From the NCBI RefSeq assembly GCF_014217785.1, contig NZ_CP048814.1, positions 682,001-746,000 on the forward strand: a stretch of DNA of 64,000 nt, given 5' to 3'. Numbering within the stretch: the first letter of the stretch is position 1; the number at the start of each line of letters is the position of its first letter. Of this stretch, positions 1-7,747 are shown piece after piece. Position numbers and translations under genes: made by a program. A model generated the notes under the pieces. It was not told the DNA's origin. It did no database searches and saw only the letters and a program-made list of their open reading frames with translations. The DNA is from Rhodococcus triatomae. Lineage in GTDB: Bacteria; Actinomycetota; Actinomycetes; Mycobacteriales; Mycobacteriaceae.

Positions 1-282
1 CAGTTCCCGCTTGACCTCGAGACCGACGACGAAGAAGAACAGCGTCATCAACGCGTCGTTGACCCAGTGCTTGACGTCGAGGGTGATGCCGTAGTCGCCG
101 ATCTGCACCGACACGGGGGTGTGCCAGAACGTCGCGTACGAATCCCCGATGTTCGCCCAGAGAAGGGCGAGTGCCGTCGCCGCGAGCAGGAATCCCGCCG
201 CCAACTTGTCGTCGCCGGTGTCGTCGCGCAGTACCGCGAGCCGCATCGACGCCCGGCGCAGCCGGGATTGCTCGGCGACCAT
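1..282 (-). CDS. nhaA: Na+/H+ antiporter NhaA, N-terminal part (runs off the window)
   Basis: The frame read from 282 down to base 1 stays open for 94 codons and continues outside the window. After a charged N-terminus it has a hydrophobic first helix (around residues 28-45, [15 protein letters not shown]), then an [13 protein letters not shown]-type loop and the typical NhaA second-helix signature [17 protein letters not shown]. NhaA is an inner-membrane antiporter that exports sodium in exchange for protons and supports pH and salt homeostasis. The ATG at 282-280 is the only sensible start. The gene is divergent from the VOC gene at 398. The family assignment is firm; the C-terminal part with the catalytic aspartates is not in the window. 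Confidence 0.88.
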   Translation of the reverse strand, partial: MVAEQSRLRRASMRLAVLRDDTGDDKLAAGFLLAATALALLWANIGDSYATFWHTPVSVQIGDYGITLDVKHWVNDALMTLFFFVVGLEVKREL

Positions 283-397
283 CGAACTCCTCTCCCGAAC
301 TCGACGTTCGCTCAGCGTAACCATCCGGAGAGCCCGCGCCCGGGAGTACCGTCGGGAGGCGACGGACGTCACGCGACCGCACATGAAGGAGCGGACC

Positions 398-769
398 ATG
401 GCAGGCGAACTGTCCTTCTTCGAACTCGGCGTCGGCGACCCGGCCCAGGGCCGGGAGTTCTACCGGTCGCTGTTCGGCTGGTCGTTCGAGCCCAGCCCCG
501 GCGGTGACGGATTCGTCGTGGACACCCCCAACATTCCCGGCGGCATGCACGGCGGGGATGCGGGCGGTGGCCCGTATCTGTTCTTCGCGGTCGACGATCT
601 CGACGCGGCCGTGGCCCGCGTCCGCGAACTCGGCGGCAGCATCGAATCGCTCGGCGACGACCACGTGGAGGACGACCCCGACACCGTCCCGCGGTTCGGC
701 CGATTCCGGCTGTGCCGAGACGATCAGGGCTCACCGTTCGGCCTGCACCAACGGCCCTCGGCCGACTGA
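398..769 (+). CDS. VOC-superfamily (glyoxalase/bleomycin-resistance-like) protein
   Basis: A 123-residue protein with one vicinal-oxygen-chelate unit pair: it opens with [24 protein letters not shown], followed by the second beta-alpha-beta module [21 protein letters not shown] and a C-terminal [18 protein letters not shown] strand. Such proteins usually dimerise and either bind a metal and a small substrate or sequester hydrophobic drugs; the substrate cannot be told here. The ATG at 398 is chosen because AAGGAG at 386-391 lies 6 nt upstream; an ATG at 383 lacks such a site. The gene stands alone between nhaA (opposite strand) and the DAACS symporter. Confidence 0.8.
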   Translation: MAGELSFFELGVGDPAQGREFYRSLFGWSFEPSPGGDGFVVDTPNIPGGMHGGDAGGGPYLFFAVDDLDAAVARVRELGGSIESLGDDHVEDDPDTVPRFGRFRLCRDDQGSPFGLHQRPSAD

Positions 770-997
770 CGAACACGCCGGGAGAGCCGCTGCTCACACC
801 CCGCGACGACCTACCGTGAGCCGGGAGTACCCTCTGTCGAGTGTTGTTCCTGACCTGTCGGCGCTACGTCGACCTTCGCCTCCAGGCGAGCGCGATCTGT
901 CCGCGCTCGGCCTGATCGTCGGCAACACCCTTCCCCCTCACTTCACTTCCTTCGGCCGCGCCCGTCTGCCGTGCGCCGCCGCGCGAAAGGTACACCC

Positions 998-2392
998 GTG
1001 TCCGATTCTGCTGCGCCCACGCTCGCGGAGAAGTCCCGCTTCCCCCGGTGGGCCACCTCGTTCGGCCCCCAGGTCCTCGCCGGCCTGGTGATCGGTGTCG
1101 TCCTCGGGCTGGTCGCCCGGGCGATGCCCGACGCCGCCGACGGCAACGACAACTGGCTGATCGGCACGCTGAGCACGATCGGTTCGAGCTACGTCAAGCT
1201 CCTCACCGTGGCGGTGATCCCGCTGGTGTTCACCGCGATCGTCAGCTCGATCGCGAATCTGCGTGAGGTGGCCAATGCCGCGCGCCTGGCAGTGCAGACA
1301 CTGCTGTGGTTCGCGATCACCGCGTTCATCGCGGTGATCATCGGCATCGCCGTCGGCCTGATCACCCAGCCCGGCAACCACGCCGGCGTCGCGGCCGAGG
1401 CCGCGAAGGAACCCGCGAGCACCGGCTCGTGGTGGGCCTTCGTCACCGGCCTGGTCCCGAGCAACTTCCTCGGGCTGAACGCGAGGACCACCGTTGCCGA
1501 CGACGTCGCGACGACGTCGTTGAGCTTCAACGTCCTTCAGTTGCTGGTCATCTCGGCAGCGATCGGCATCGCCGCACTGAAGGTCGGCGAGAAGGCCGAG
1601 CCGTTCCTGAACTTCAATGCATCCCTGCTGGCGATCATCCAGAAGGTGCTGTGGTGGATCATCCGCCTGGCGCCCATCGGCACGGCAGCGCTGATCGGCA
1701 ACGCGGTCGCCAGCTACGGCTGGGACGCGATCGGCTCACTCGGCTGGTTCACCGCCGCCATCTATCTCGGCCTCGCCCTCGTCTTCTTCGTGGTCTACCC
1801 GGTTCTCATCAGGGCGCACGGACTGTCGGTGCGTAGCTTCTACTCCGGTGTCTGGCCGGCAACGCAACTGGGATTCGTCTCCCGTTCCTCGATCGGCACC
1901 CTGCCGCTGACGCAGCGGGTCACCGAACGCAACCTCGGTGTGCCACGTGAGTACTCGTCGTTCGCGGTGCCCCTCGGCGCGACCACCAAGATGGACGGCT
2001 GTGCCGCCATCTATCCGGCGATCGCGGCGATCTTCGTGGCCCAGTTCTACGACGTGCCGCTGTCCGTCACCGACTACCTCCTGATCATCGTGGTCTCGGT
2101 CATCGGCTCCGCGGCCACCGCGGGGACCACCGGTGCCACCGTCATGCTCACGCTGACACTGTCGACCCTGGGGCTGCCGCTCGCCGGCGTCGGCCTGCTC
2201 CTCGCGGTCGAGCCGATCGTCGACATGGGCCGCACCGCCGTCAACGTGACGGGGCAGGCGCTGGTGCCGACCATCGTGGCCAAGCGGGAAGGGCTGCTGA
2301 ACCGCGAACTCTACGACGCGCCGCGCGACGGCGATCCGTTCGCGGACGACACGACCACCGTTGACGAACGGTCGGTGGCCGCACCCGCGTAA
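998..2392 (+). CDS. DAACS-family dicarboxylate/amino-acid:cation symporter
   Basis: The 464-residue protein has the architecture of the GltPh/DctA family: about eight hydrophobic helices, a serine-rich HP1 hairpin (VSRSSIGTLPLT), the TM7 motif as KMDGC (residues 331-335) and the TM8 motif DMGRTAVNVTGQ (409-420). Substrate-binding D409, R412 and N416 match GltPh D394, R397 and N401. The TM7 asparagine of NMDGT is lysine, and the TM8 aspartate (GltPh D405, a sodium ligand) is glutamine, so ion coupling may differ. It should import a dicarboxylate, acidic amino acid or cystine-like substrate; the GCAAIYP string also recalls TcyP. The GTG at 998 follows GAAAGG at 985-990. Confidence 0.85.
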   Translation: MSDSAAPTLAEKSRFPRWATSFGPQVLAGLVIGVVLGLVARAMPDAADGNDNWLIGTLSTIGSSYVKLLTVAVIPLVFTAIVSSIANLREVANAARLAVQTLLWFAITAFIAVIIGIAVGLITQPGNHAGVAAEAAKEPASTGSWWAFVTGLVPSNFLGLNARTTVADDVATTSLSFNVLQLLVISAAIGIAALKVGEKAEPFLNFNASLLAIIQKVLWWIIRLAPIGTAALIGNAVASYGWDAIGSLGWFTAAIYLGLALVFFVVYPVLIRAHGLSVRSFYSGVWPATQLGFVSRSSIGTLPLTQRVTERNLGVPREYSSFAVPLGATTKMDGCAAIYPAIAAIFVAQFYDVPLSVTDYLLIIVVSVIGSAATAGTTGATVMLTLTLSTLGLPLAGVGLLLAVEPIVDMGRTAVNVTGQALVPTIVAKREGLLNRELYDAPRDGDPFADDTTTVDERSVAAPA

Positions 2393-2423
2393 CCTCACCG
2401 CTGAACAGGCGGAAGGAACGACG

Positions 2424-3392
2424 GTGGCAGCAGACACACCCAGCATCGAGCGGCTCGTGGCGCAGCTGTATCGCGCCCGCTCACGGGCCTGGGACGTCGC
2501 GATGGTCGCCGGCACCCAGTTCCTCGAGTCGATTTCCGACGACGTCCTCGACAGCCAGGATCGGGACCGGCTGGACGCGAGCACGTCGCGGATCAAGAAG
2601 CGCAGCCGCGCCGCCGACAAGATGCGCCGCAAGATCGCCGAGGGCGTCTTTCCGGCACCCCGGACGATGGAAGACGTGGAGGCGGCCCTCCACGATCTGC
2701 TCGGCGTCAAGGTGCTGTGCAAGAGCCCACGTGATCTGCGCGCGTTCACCACGGCCCTCGAGTCGGCGTGCACGGCGGGCGATTCGTCGGTGCGCTTCGC
2801 CGTCCCGCCGATCGACTACGTGGAGAACCCGAAGGAGAGCGGCTACCGCGCGTACCACGCGGTGCTCGACGTCCCGGTGGCCACCAACCACGGGGACCAG
2901 ATGGTCAAGATCGAGGTCCAGGTGAAGACCCGGCTACAGGACGCGTGGAGTGAACTCACCCACGAGGACATGTACCGACCGGGCGAAGCACTCAAAGCGG
3001 ACCCGGTGCACCAGGACTATGCGCGCCGGATGGCGGATCTGCTCACCACGGTCGACGACATGGCCGACACCCTGGCGATCGAGTTGGACACCAAGACGAC
3101 GGCCGATCCCAGCCGTCCGCTCGTCGGCGACGATCTCGACGCGGCGAAGGAGCGGACGATCCTCGCCCGGGTCACCCGGACCGGGCCGCGCTACGCGCTC
3201 GCCGTGGGACCGGACGGACGCCGCGGGCTGATTCCCGCCAAGTCGGTGCGCGCAGTCCTCGGGACGTCCGACCGGATCCGGGTGAGCGACCACCTCGACG
3301 TCGGCGACCGGGTCGCGGTGCTCGTCGACGAGACCGAGGACGCCCTCTACTTCCATCCCGCGGCGCTGCCCGATCGGAAGAACCCCAGCTGA
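2424..3392 (+). CDS. RelA/SpoT-domain protein with C-terminal S1-like domain
   Basis: The first ~220 residues form a (p)ppGpp-synthetase-like domain: RIKKRSRAADKMRRKI, then HDLLGVKV with D91 (the RelA D-x-x-G-I-R block), NPKESGYRAYH (normally NGYxSLH), and IEVQVKTRLQDAWSELTHE with E164, equivalent to the catalytic glutamate of the EVQIRT block. Two conserved arginines are lysines (GVK, QVK). No HD hydrolase domain is present, so it resembles a small alarmone synthetase. Residues ~245-320 (ARVTRTGPRYALAV..GRRGLIPAKSV..LDVGDRVAVLV) read as an S1/OB-fold RNA-binding unit. The GTG at 2424 follows GGAAGGA at 2411-2417. Synthetic activity is inferred, not certain. Confidence 0.75.
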   Translation: MAADTPSIERLVAQLYRARSRAWDVAMVAGTQFLESISDDVLDSQDRDRLDASTSRIKKRSRAADKMRRKIAEGVFPAPRTMEDVEAALHDLLGVKVLCKSPRDLRAFTTALESACTAGDSSVRFAVPPIDYVENPKESGYRAYHAVLDVPVATNHGDQMVKIEVQVKTRLQDAWSELTHEDMYRPGEALKADPVHQDYARRMADLLTTVDDMADTLAIELDTKTTADPSRPLVGDDLDAAKERTILARVTRTGPRYALAVGPDGRRGLIPAKSVRAVLGTSDRIRVSDHLDVGDRVAVLVDETEDALYFHPAALPDRKNPS

Positions 3393-3425
3393 GCGACCCT
3401 CCGGCCGAGCTACTGGCCGGTTCGC

Positions 3426-3431
3426 TAGCAT
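3426..3431 (+). promoter_or_regulatory. Predicted -10 element of a leaderless promoter (emb)
   Basis: TAGCAT ends 8 nt before the GTG start at 3440. A transcript starting at the usual distance from a TAnnnT element would begin at or next to the start codon. No Shine-Dalgarno sequence precedes this GTG. Confidence 0.5.
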
Positions 3432-3439
3432 CGGGCGTC

Positions 3440-6400
3440 GTGACCGACAGCGCTGTGGACGATCCGATCCGCCCTCCCACCCCGGCGATCGAGAAGACCG
3501 TCCCCGATCTGTCGAAGCCGCGCCTGCTCGCGGTGCTCGCGTCGCTGATCGCGATCGTCTCGACGCTCTCGATCCCGTTCCTGCCGGTCCAGCAGGAGGC
3601 CGCGTCCCTGTCCTGGCCGCAGGACGGCACCACCACCGGCGTCGAGGCCCCCCTCGTCTCGTACGCGCCGTTGAGCCTCGACGCGGATATCCCCTGCACC
3701 GCCGTCGCCCCGCTCGCCGCCGGCGGCGGCGGGGTGCTGCTCTCGACGGCCCCACCGGGAGCCGCCGACGCCGAGCGCTACGGTCTCGTCGCCCGGGTCA
3801 CCGCGGGAGAACCGGCACAACTCCAGGTCACCGTGCGCGACCGCATCATGCTGTCCGAGCCGGTGACCACGCTCACCGACTGCACCGTCGAGATCCGCGC
3901 GGACTCGTCCCGGACCACGGTGGGCGTCTCCGACCGCGCACCGACCGTGTTCGAGGGCGACCTGCGCCCCCAGATGGTGGGTATCTTCACCGACCTCGAC
4001 GGCGCCGCCCCGACCGGCATGCGGGTGGACGCCGAACTCGACTCCCGCTTCTCCTCGAGCCCGTCGGCGATCAAGCTGGTCGCGATGGTCGTGGGCATCC
4101 TGGCCACGGCACTCGCCCTCCTCGCACTGCACCGGCTGGACGCGAGCGACGGCAGGCGCTCGCGCCGGTTCCTCCCCCAGCGGTGGTGGAGTTTCACCGG
4201 CCTGGACGCGGTCGTCATCGGCACGCTGGTGCTGTGGCACTTCATCGGTGCCACCACGTCCGACGACGGCTACCAGTTCACGATGGCCCGGGCGTCCGAG
4301 CACGCGGGGTACATGTCCAACTACTTCCGTTGGTTCGGTGTCCCGGAGGCCCCGTTCGGCACCCCCTACTACGACCTTCTCGCACTCATGGCGAACGTGA
4401 GCACGGCGAGTCCGTGGATGCGGCTGCCTGCACTGCTGGCGGGCATCGTCGGGTGGCTGGTGATCAGCCGGGAGGTCGCACCCCGGCTCGGGGCCGCGGT
4501 GCGCGGCAGCCGGATACCGCTGTGGACCGGCGCCCTGGTGTTCCTCGCCTTCTGGCTGCCGTACAACAACGGCCTGCGCCCGGAACCGATCGTCGCCGTC
4601 GGTGTGCTGCTCACCTGGTGCTCGGTGGAACGCGCCATCGCCACCCGGCGGTTGCTCCCGGCCGCGGCGGCGATCCTCATCGGCGCGATCACCGTGACCT
4701 CGGGACCGTCCGGCCTGATCTGCTTCGGCGCGCTGATCGCCGGGGCCCGCCCGGTCATCCAGATCGTGACCGCGCGCGCCCGCAGCATCGGCTACCTCGC
4801 CGCCGTCGGGCCGCTGATCGCGGCCGGCACCGTGATCCTCGCCGTCGTGTTCTCCGACCAGACCCTGGCCGCGGTGCTCCAGATGCAGAAGGTGCACGCG
4901 ATCGGGCCGGACGAGCCGTGGTTCGGCGAGCACATGCGCTACCAGTGGCTGTTCAACATCAGCGCCGACGGCTCGCTGGCCCGTCGATTCGGCGTGTTGG
5001 TGATGATCCTGTCGATCCTGGTCTGCACCCTGGTGATGCTGCGCAAGGGCGGACGCATTCCGGGCACGTCCGCGGGCCCGTCGCGGCGCATCGTCGGGAT
5101 CACCCTCGCCGCGATGCTGCTGATGATGTTCACGCCGACGAAGTGGACCCACCACTTCGGCATCTATGCCGGTCTCGCGGGGTCACTGGCGATCCTCACC
5201 GCCGTCGCGGTGGCTCCGGCGGTGATGCGTTCCCGACGCAACCGTGCGCTGTTCGGCGCCGCCGTCCTGTTCGTGCTCGCACTGTCGTTCACGGGCAGCA
5301 ACGGCTGGTGGTACGTCTCCGCCTACAGCGTGCCCTGGTGGGACAAGCCGGTGTCGATCGCCGGGCTCGGCGCCGGAACCATCCTGCTGGCCGCAACCGT
5401 GGCGATGCTGTTGCTCGCGGCGTGGTGCTTCTTCCGCGAGCCGTTCCGGGGCGGGGACGAACCGGTCTCCCGCTGGTGGGCGATCCCACCGCTCACCGTG
5501 GCCGCCGCCGCCATGGTGCTGTTCGAGGTGCTGTCCCTGTCCAAGGGAGCGGTGTCCCAGTACCCGGCGTTCTCGCTGGCCCGGTCCAACGTCGAGGCGG
5601 TTGCCGGGGACTCGTGTGGGCTGGCCCGCGACGTGCTCGTCGAGACCGATCCGAACGCCTCGATGTTGATGCCGCTCACCGGCGACGTCCCGGGCGCGCT
5701 CGGCGCGGAGACCAACGTCGGATTCGATCCCAACGGCGTCGCCGGAGACCTGCGAGCGGACGAGCAGGCCGCCTCGGAAGGTATGGCGAACTCGGTGGAC
5801 AACGAGGACGGCCAATCCAGCAGCGCCGCCGGCACCGGCGGCGGACAGGGTGCCGTGGGCGTCAACGCCAGCACCGTGGCGCTGCCGTTCGGGCTCGACC
5901 CGGCGACCACCCCGGTGCTCGGCAGTTTCGGGTTTCCCGAGCCCGCGTCGCTGACGTCGAGTTGGTATCAACTGGACCGGGACGGCGACATCATCTCGAT
6001 CGCCGTCGCCGGGAGTGTGCGTTCGGTCAACTCGGACGGCATCGTCACCGACGGCCCGTCGGTCGAGGTCGAGTACGGTTCGCGCCGCACCGACGGCGCG
6101 GTCGACGTCCTCGGGCGCGCCCAGCCACTCGACATCGGCCCCCGGCCGTCCTGGCGGAATCTGCGTGTCCCGCTGGACGATCTGCCGCTCGAGGCGAACG
6201 CGGTCCGACTGGTGGTCGCCGACGAGGGCTCCGGTGCCGACGACTGGGTCGCCGTCACCCCGCCGCGAGTGCCCCGGACCCAGACGCTGAACGATCTTCT
6301 CGGCTCGTCGACGCCGGTGATGATCGACTGGTCGGTGGGTCTGCAGTTCCCGTGCCAGCGGCCGTTCGATCATCGCCTCGGCGTGGCGGAGGTGCCGGAG

Positions 6401-6667
6401 TACCGCATCCTCCCGGACCGGCCTGCGGCGATCATGACGACGCTGTGGCAGGACCACTTCGGCGGCGGACCGCTGGGATGGATCGATCTGCTGCAGTCGG
6501 GCCGGACGATTCCGACCTATCTGCGCGACGACTGGGATCGCGACTGGGGCGGACTCGAGCAATACGAGCGCCTCGCCCCTGATGCGGCGCCCGCGCAGCT
6601 CGACACGGAGACCGTCCGCCGGTCCGGGATGTGGACACCCGCACCCATCATCACCGCCTACCCCTGA
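3440..6667 (+). CDS. emb: Arabinosyltransferase of the EmbA/EmbB/EmbC family
   Basis: A 1075-residue GT-C glycosyltransferase that would transfer arabinose from decaprenyl-phosphoryl-arabinose to arabinogalactan or lipoarabinomannan outside the membrane. Visible features are the first membrane helix (~26-45), a periplasmic beta-domain, the acidic pair D275/D276 in TSDDGYQFTMAR (the Emb catalytic DD), a downstream WLPYNNGLRPEPIVAVG loop, about a dozen membrane helices to ~residue 700, and a large C-terminal carbohydrate-binding region with the GMWTPAPIITAYP end. Length and order match the family. A lone emb gene fits Rhodococcus rather than the embCAB triplet of mycobacteria. The GTG at 3440 is preceded by a TAGCAT leaderless promoter element. 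The stop codon lies inside a 20-bp tandem repeat. Confidence 0.9.
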   Translation: MTDSAVDDPIRPPTPAIEKTVPDLSKPRLLAVLASLIAIVSTLSIPFLPVQQEAASLSWPQDGTTTGVEAPLVSYAPLSLDADIPCTAVAPLAAGGGGVLLSTAPPGAADAERYGLVARVTAGEPAQLQVTVRDRIMLSEPVTTLTDCTVEIRADSSRTTVGVSDRAPTVFEGDLRPQMVGIFTDLDGAAPTGMRVDAELDSRFSSSPSAIKLVAMVVGILATALALLALHRLDASDGRRSRRFLPQRWWSFTGLDAVVIGTLVLWHFIGATTSDDGYQFTMARASEHAGYMSNYFRWFGVPEAPFGTPYYDLLALMANVSTASPWMRLPALLAGIVGWLVISREVAPRLGAAVRGSRIPLWTGALVFLAFWLPYNNGLRPEPIVAVGVLLTWCSVERAIATRRLLPAAAAILIGAITVTSGPSGLICFGALIAGARPVIQIVTARARSIGYLAAVGPLIAAGTVILAVVFSDQTLAAVLQMQKVHAIGPDEPWFGEHMRYQWLFNISADGSLARRFGVLVMILSILVCTLVMLRKGGRIPGTSAGPSRRIVGITLAAMLLMMFTPTKWTHHFGIYAGLAGSLAILTAVAVAPAVMRSRRNRALFGAAVLFVLALSFTGSNGWWYVSAYSVPWWDKPVSIAGLGAGTILLAATVAMLLLAAWCFFREPFRGGDEPVSRWWAIPPLTVAAAAMVLFEVLSLSKGAVSQYPAFSLARSNVEAVAGDSCGLARDVLVETDPNASMLMPLTGDVPGALGAETNVGFDPNGVAGDLRADEQAASEGMANSVDNEDGQSSSAAGTGGGQGAVGVNASTVALPFGLDPATTPVLGSFGFPEPASLTSSWYQLDRDGDIISIAVAGSVRSVNSDGIVTDGPSVEVEYGSRRTDGAVDVLGRAQPLDIGPRPSWRNLRVPLDDLPLEANAVRLVVADEGSGADDWVAVTPPRVPRTQTLNDLLGSSTPVMIDWSVGLQFPCQRPFDHRLGVAEVPEYRILPDRPAAIMTTLWQDHFGGGPLGWIDLLQSGRTIPTYLRDDWDRDWGGLEQYERLAPDAAPAQLDTETVRRSGMWTPAPIITAYP

Positions 6668-6704
6668 CCGTCACCGCCTACCCCTGACCGTCACCGCCTA
6701 CCCC
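6651..6704 (+). repeat. 20-bp tandem repeat across the emb stop codon
   Basis: The unit TCACCGCCTACCCCTGACCG occurs at 6651-6670 and 6671-6690, with a 14-bp partial third copy at 6691-6704. The emb TGA (6665-6667) is inside the first unit, so extra copies do not alter the protein. Confidence 0.9.
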
Positions 6705-6737
6705 GCCGCCCGACCCCACATCCGCCCGCTCACCCCC

Positions 6738-6790
6738 TGGGTGAAGGTGGCCTTCGACCGGTCTGAGGAGCTGAAGGCCACCTTCACCCA
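6738..6790. terminator. Large hairpin downstream of emb (dispersed palindrome, possible terminator)
   Basis: An 18-bp perfect stem (6738-6755 with 6773-6790; left arm TGGGTGAAGGTGGCCTTC) encloses a 17-nt loop containing TCTGAGGA. C-rich and G-rich flanks (6733-6737, 6795-6800) could extend it. It has no U-tract. A hairpin of the same architecture lies at 48759-48817, so it may be a dispersed repeat family acting as terminator or mRNA 3' end. Confidence 0.7.
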
Positions 6791-6935
6791 CTGAGGGGGG
6801 TGGGGCGGGGTGGGGTGAGGTAAAGGCACGGTCAGTGGGGGCCGCGGGCTGCGGGAACACACGCCCGTAACACGGGCGGCATCTGCACTTCATCAGCCTT
6901 TACGGTTGCGTAACCCGCTGACGTGCAGCGATGCG

Positions 6936-6941
6936 TAGTTT
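6936..6941 (+). promoter_or_regulatory. Predicted -10 element of a leaderless promoter (6950 operon)
   Basis: TAGTTT ends 8 nt before the ATG at 6950, and no ribosome-binding site precedes that ATG. A short imperfect palindrome GGTTGCGTAACC (6904-6915) lies just upstream and could be an operator. Confidence 0.45.
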
Positions 6942-6949
6942 CCTTTCGC

Positions 6950-7747
6950 ATGACAGGTATTACTGCGCACGAGCAGCGAGTGGTGAGCGCGCTCCGTGGC
7001 ACCCGGCTCGAGCGCACACTGCTCCGCGACGGGGACGGCCGCGAAGACGTCACATCCGCGGTCACCTGGCTGCAGGGCCACGCCCTGTACTGCGATCTCC
7101 GTCGGCCGGAAGGCTTCGTGCCTCCGACGGCGCGGTGCCTGGACGAGATGACGCTCGACGACCTCCACCTGCTCGCCCGCCAGGAAGCGTTTGCCGGACG
7201 ACTGGCAGAACACCCCGACCACGTCGAATGGATCCGCGACGTCGACCTGCACCCGGCGGTCGCCCCCGACGCCGGCACCCTCGAACACCTCGACGTGGAC
7301 ACCGTCCTCGAACGAGGCTTCCACGCGGACTACATCGAGGAATGGCGGGTCGACTCGACCGGTCCGGTCACCGAGTTCCTTCTCGCCGATGCCGATGCCG
7401 ATGCCGACACCGAGAGCCCGCGCGCCGTCCTGCTCCGCGCGGGCCGGAACTTCGGGTACGCCCGGCCCCGCAGCACAGCGCTCCCGGCACGGGCATCGCT
7501 CTCCGCTCTCCTCGACGCGTCGGTGACCGTCGCCGAGGCGCGGAGCCTGCTCGACTGCGAGGTGTCCCTCGGAATCGTCGGGGACGACCGGTGGACGATC
7601 ACCCGCTCCACCCTGCCGTTCCGGGAGGGCACCGACCTGGCCGTCGTCGTGGACGGCACGGAGGTCACCACCTCCGACATCGAACCGTCCGGCCGGCCCG
7701 CCACCCGGCGGTGGCGCGTGGCCCGGCCCCGAAGGAGCATCGCGTGA
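6950..7747 (+). CDS. Unrecognised protein, first gene of an oxygenase/transporter operon
   Basis: I do not recognise this 265-residue protein. It is soluble, with no signal peptide or membrane segment. Landmarks are VTWLQGHALYCDLRRPEGF near residue 42, the acidic run ADADADADTE encoded by four repeated GCCGAT/C codon pairs (7387-7410), RAGRNFGYARPRS near 178, and a basic tail RRWRVARPRRS. The W-L-Q-x5-Y-x-D-L-R-x-P string suggests a calycin-like beta-barrel, but I cannot confirm this. The next gene starts inside its stop codon (GTGA overlap, 7744-7747), so the protein is translationally coupled to the oxygenase and probably acts on the same substrate. Confidence 0.65.
   Translation: MTGITAHEQRVVSALRGTRLERTLLRDGDGREDVTSAVTWLQGHALYCDLRRPEGFVPPTARCLDEMTLDDLHLLARQEAFAGRLAEHPDHVEWIRDVDLHPAVAPDAGTLEHLDVDTVLERGFHADYIEEWRVDSTGPVTEFLLADADADADTESPRAVLLRAGRNFGYARPRSTALPARASLSALLDASVTVAEARSLLDCEVSLGIVGDDRWTITRSTLPFREGTDLAVVVDGTEVTTSDIEPSGRPATRRWRVARPRRSIA

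Noticed and set aside
3425-5155. Long open frame on the minus strand opposite emb
   Set aside because: The product is Gly/Arg/His-rich low-complexity sequence with no motif, typical of antisense frames in high-GC genes; emb on the other strand is certain.
6904-6915. GGTTGCGTAACC before the 6950 operon as a second LacI operator
   Set aside because: It has only 4-bp arms, does not resemble the TCTAATCGATTAGA site and is not symmetric around CG.
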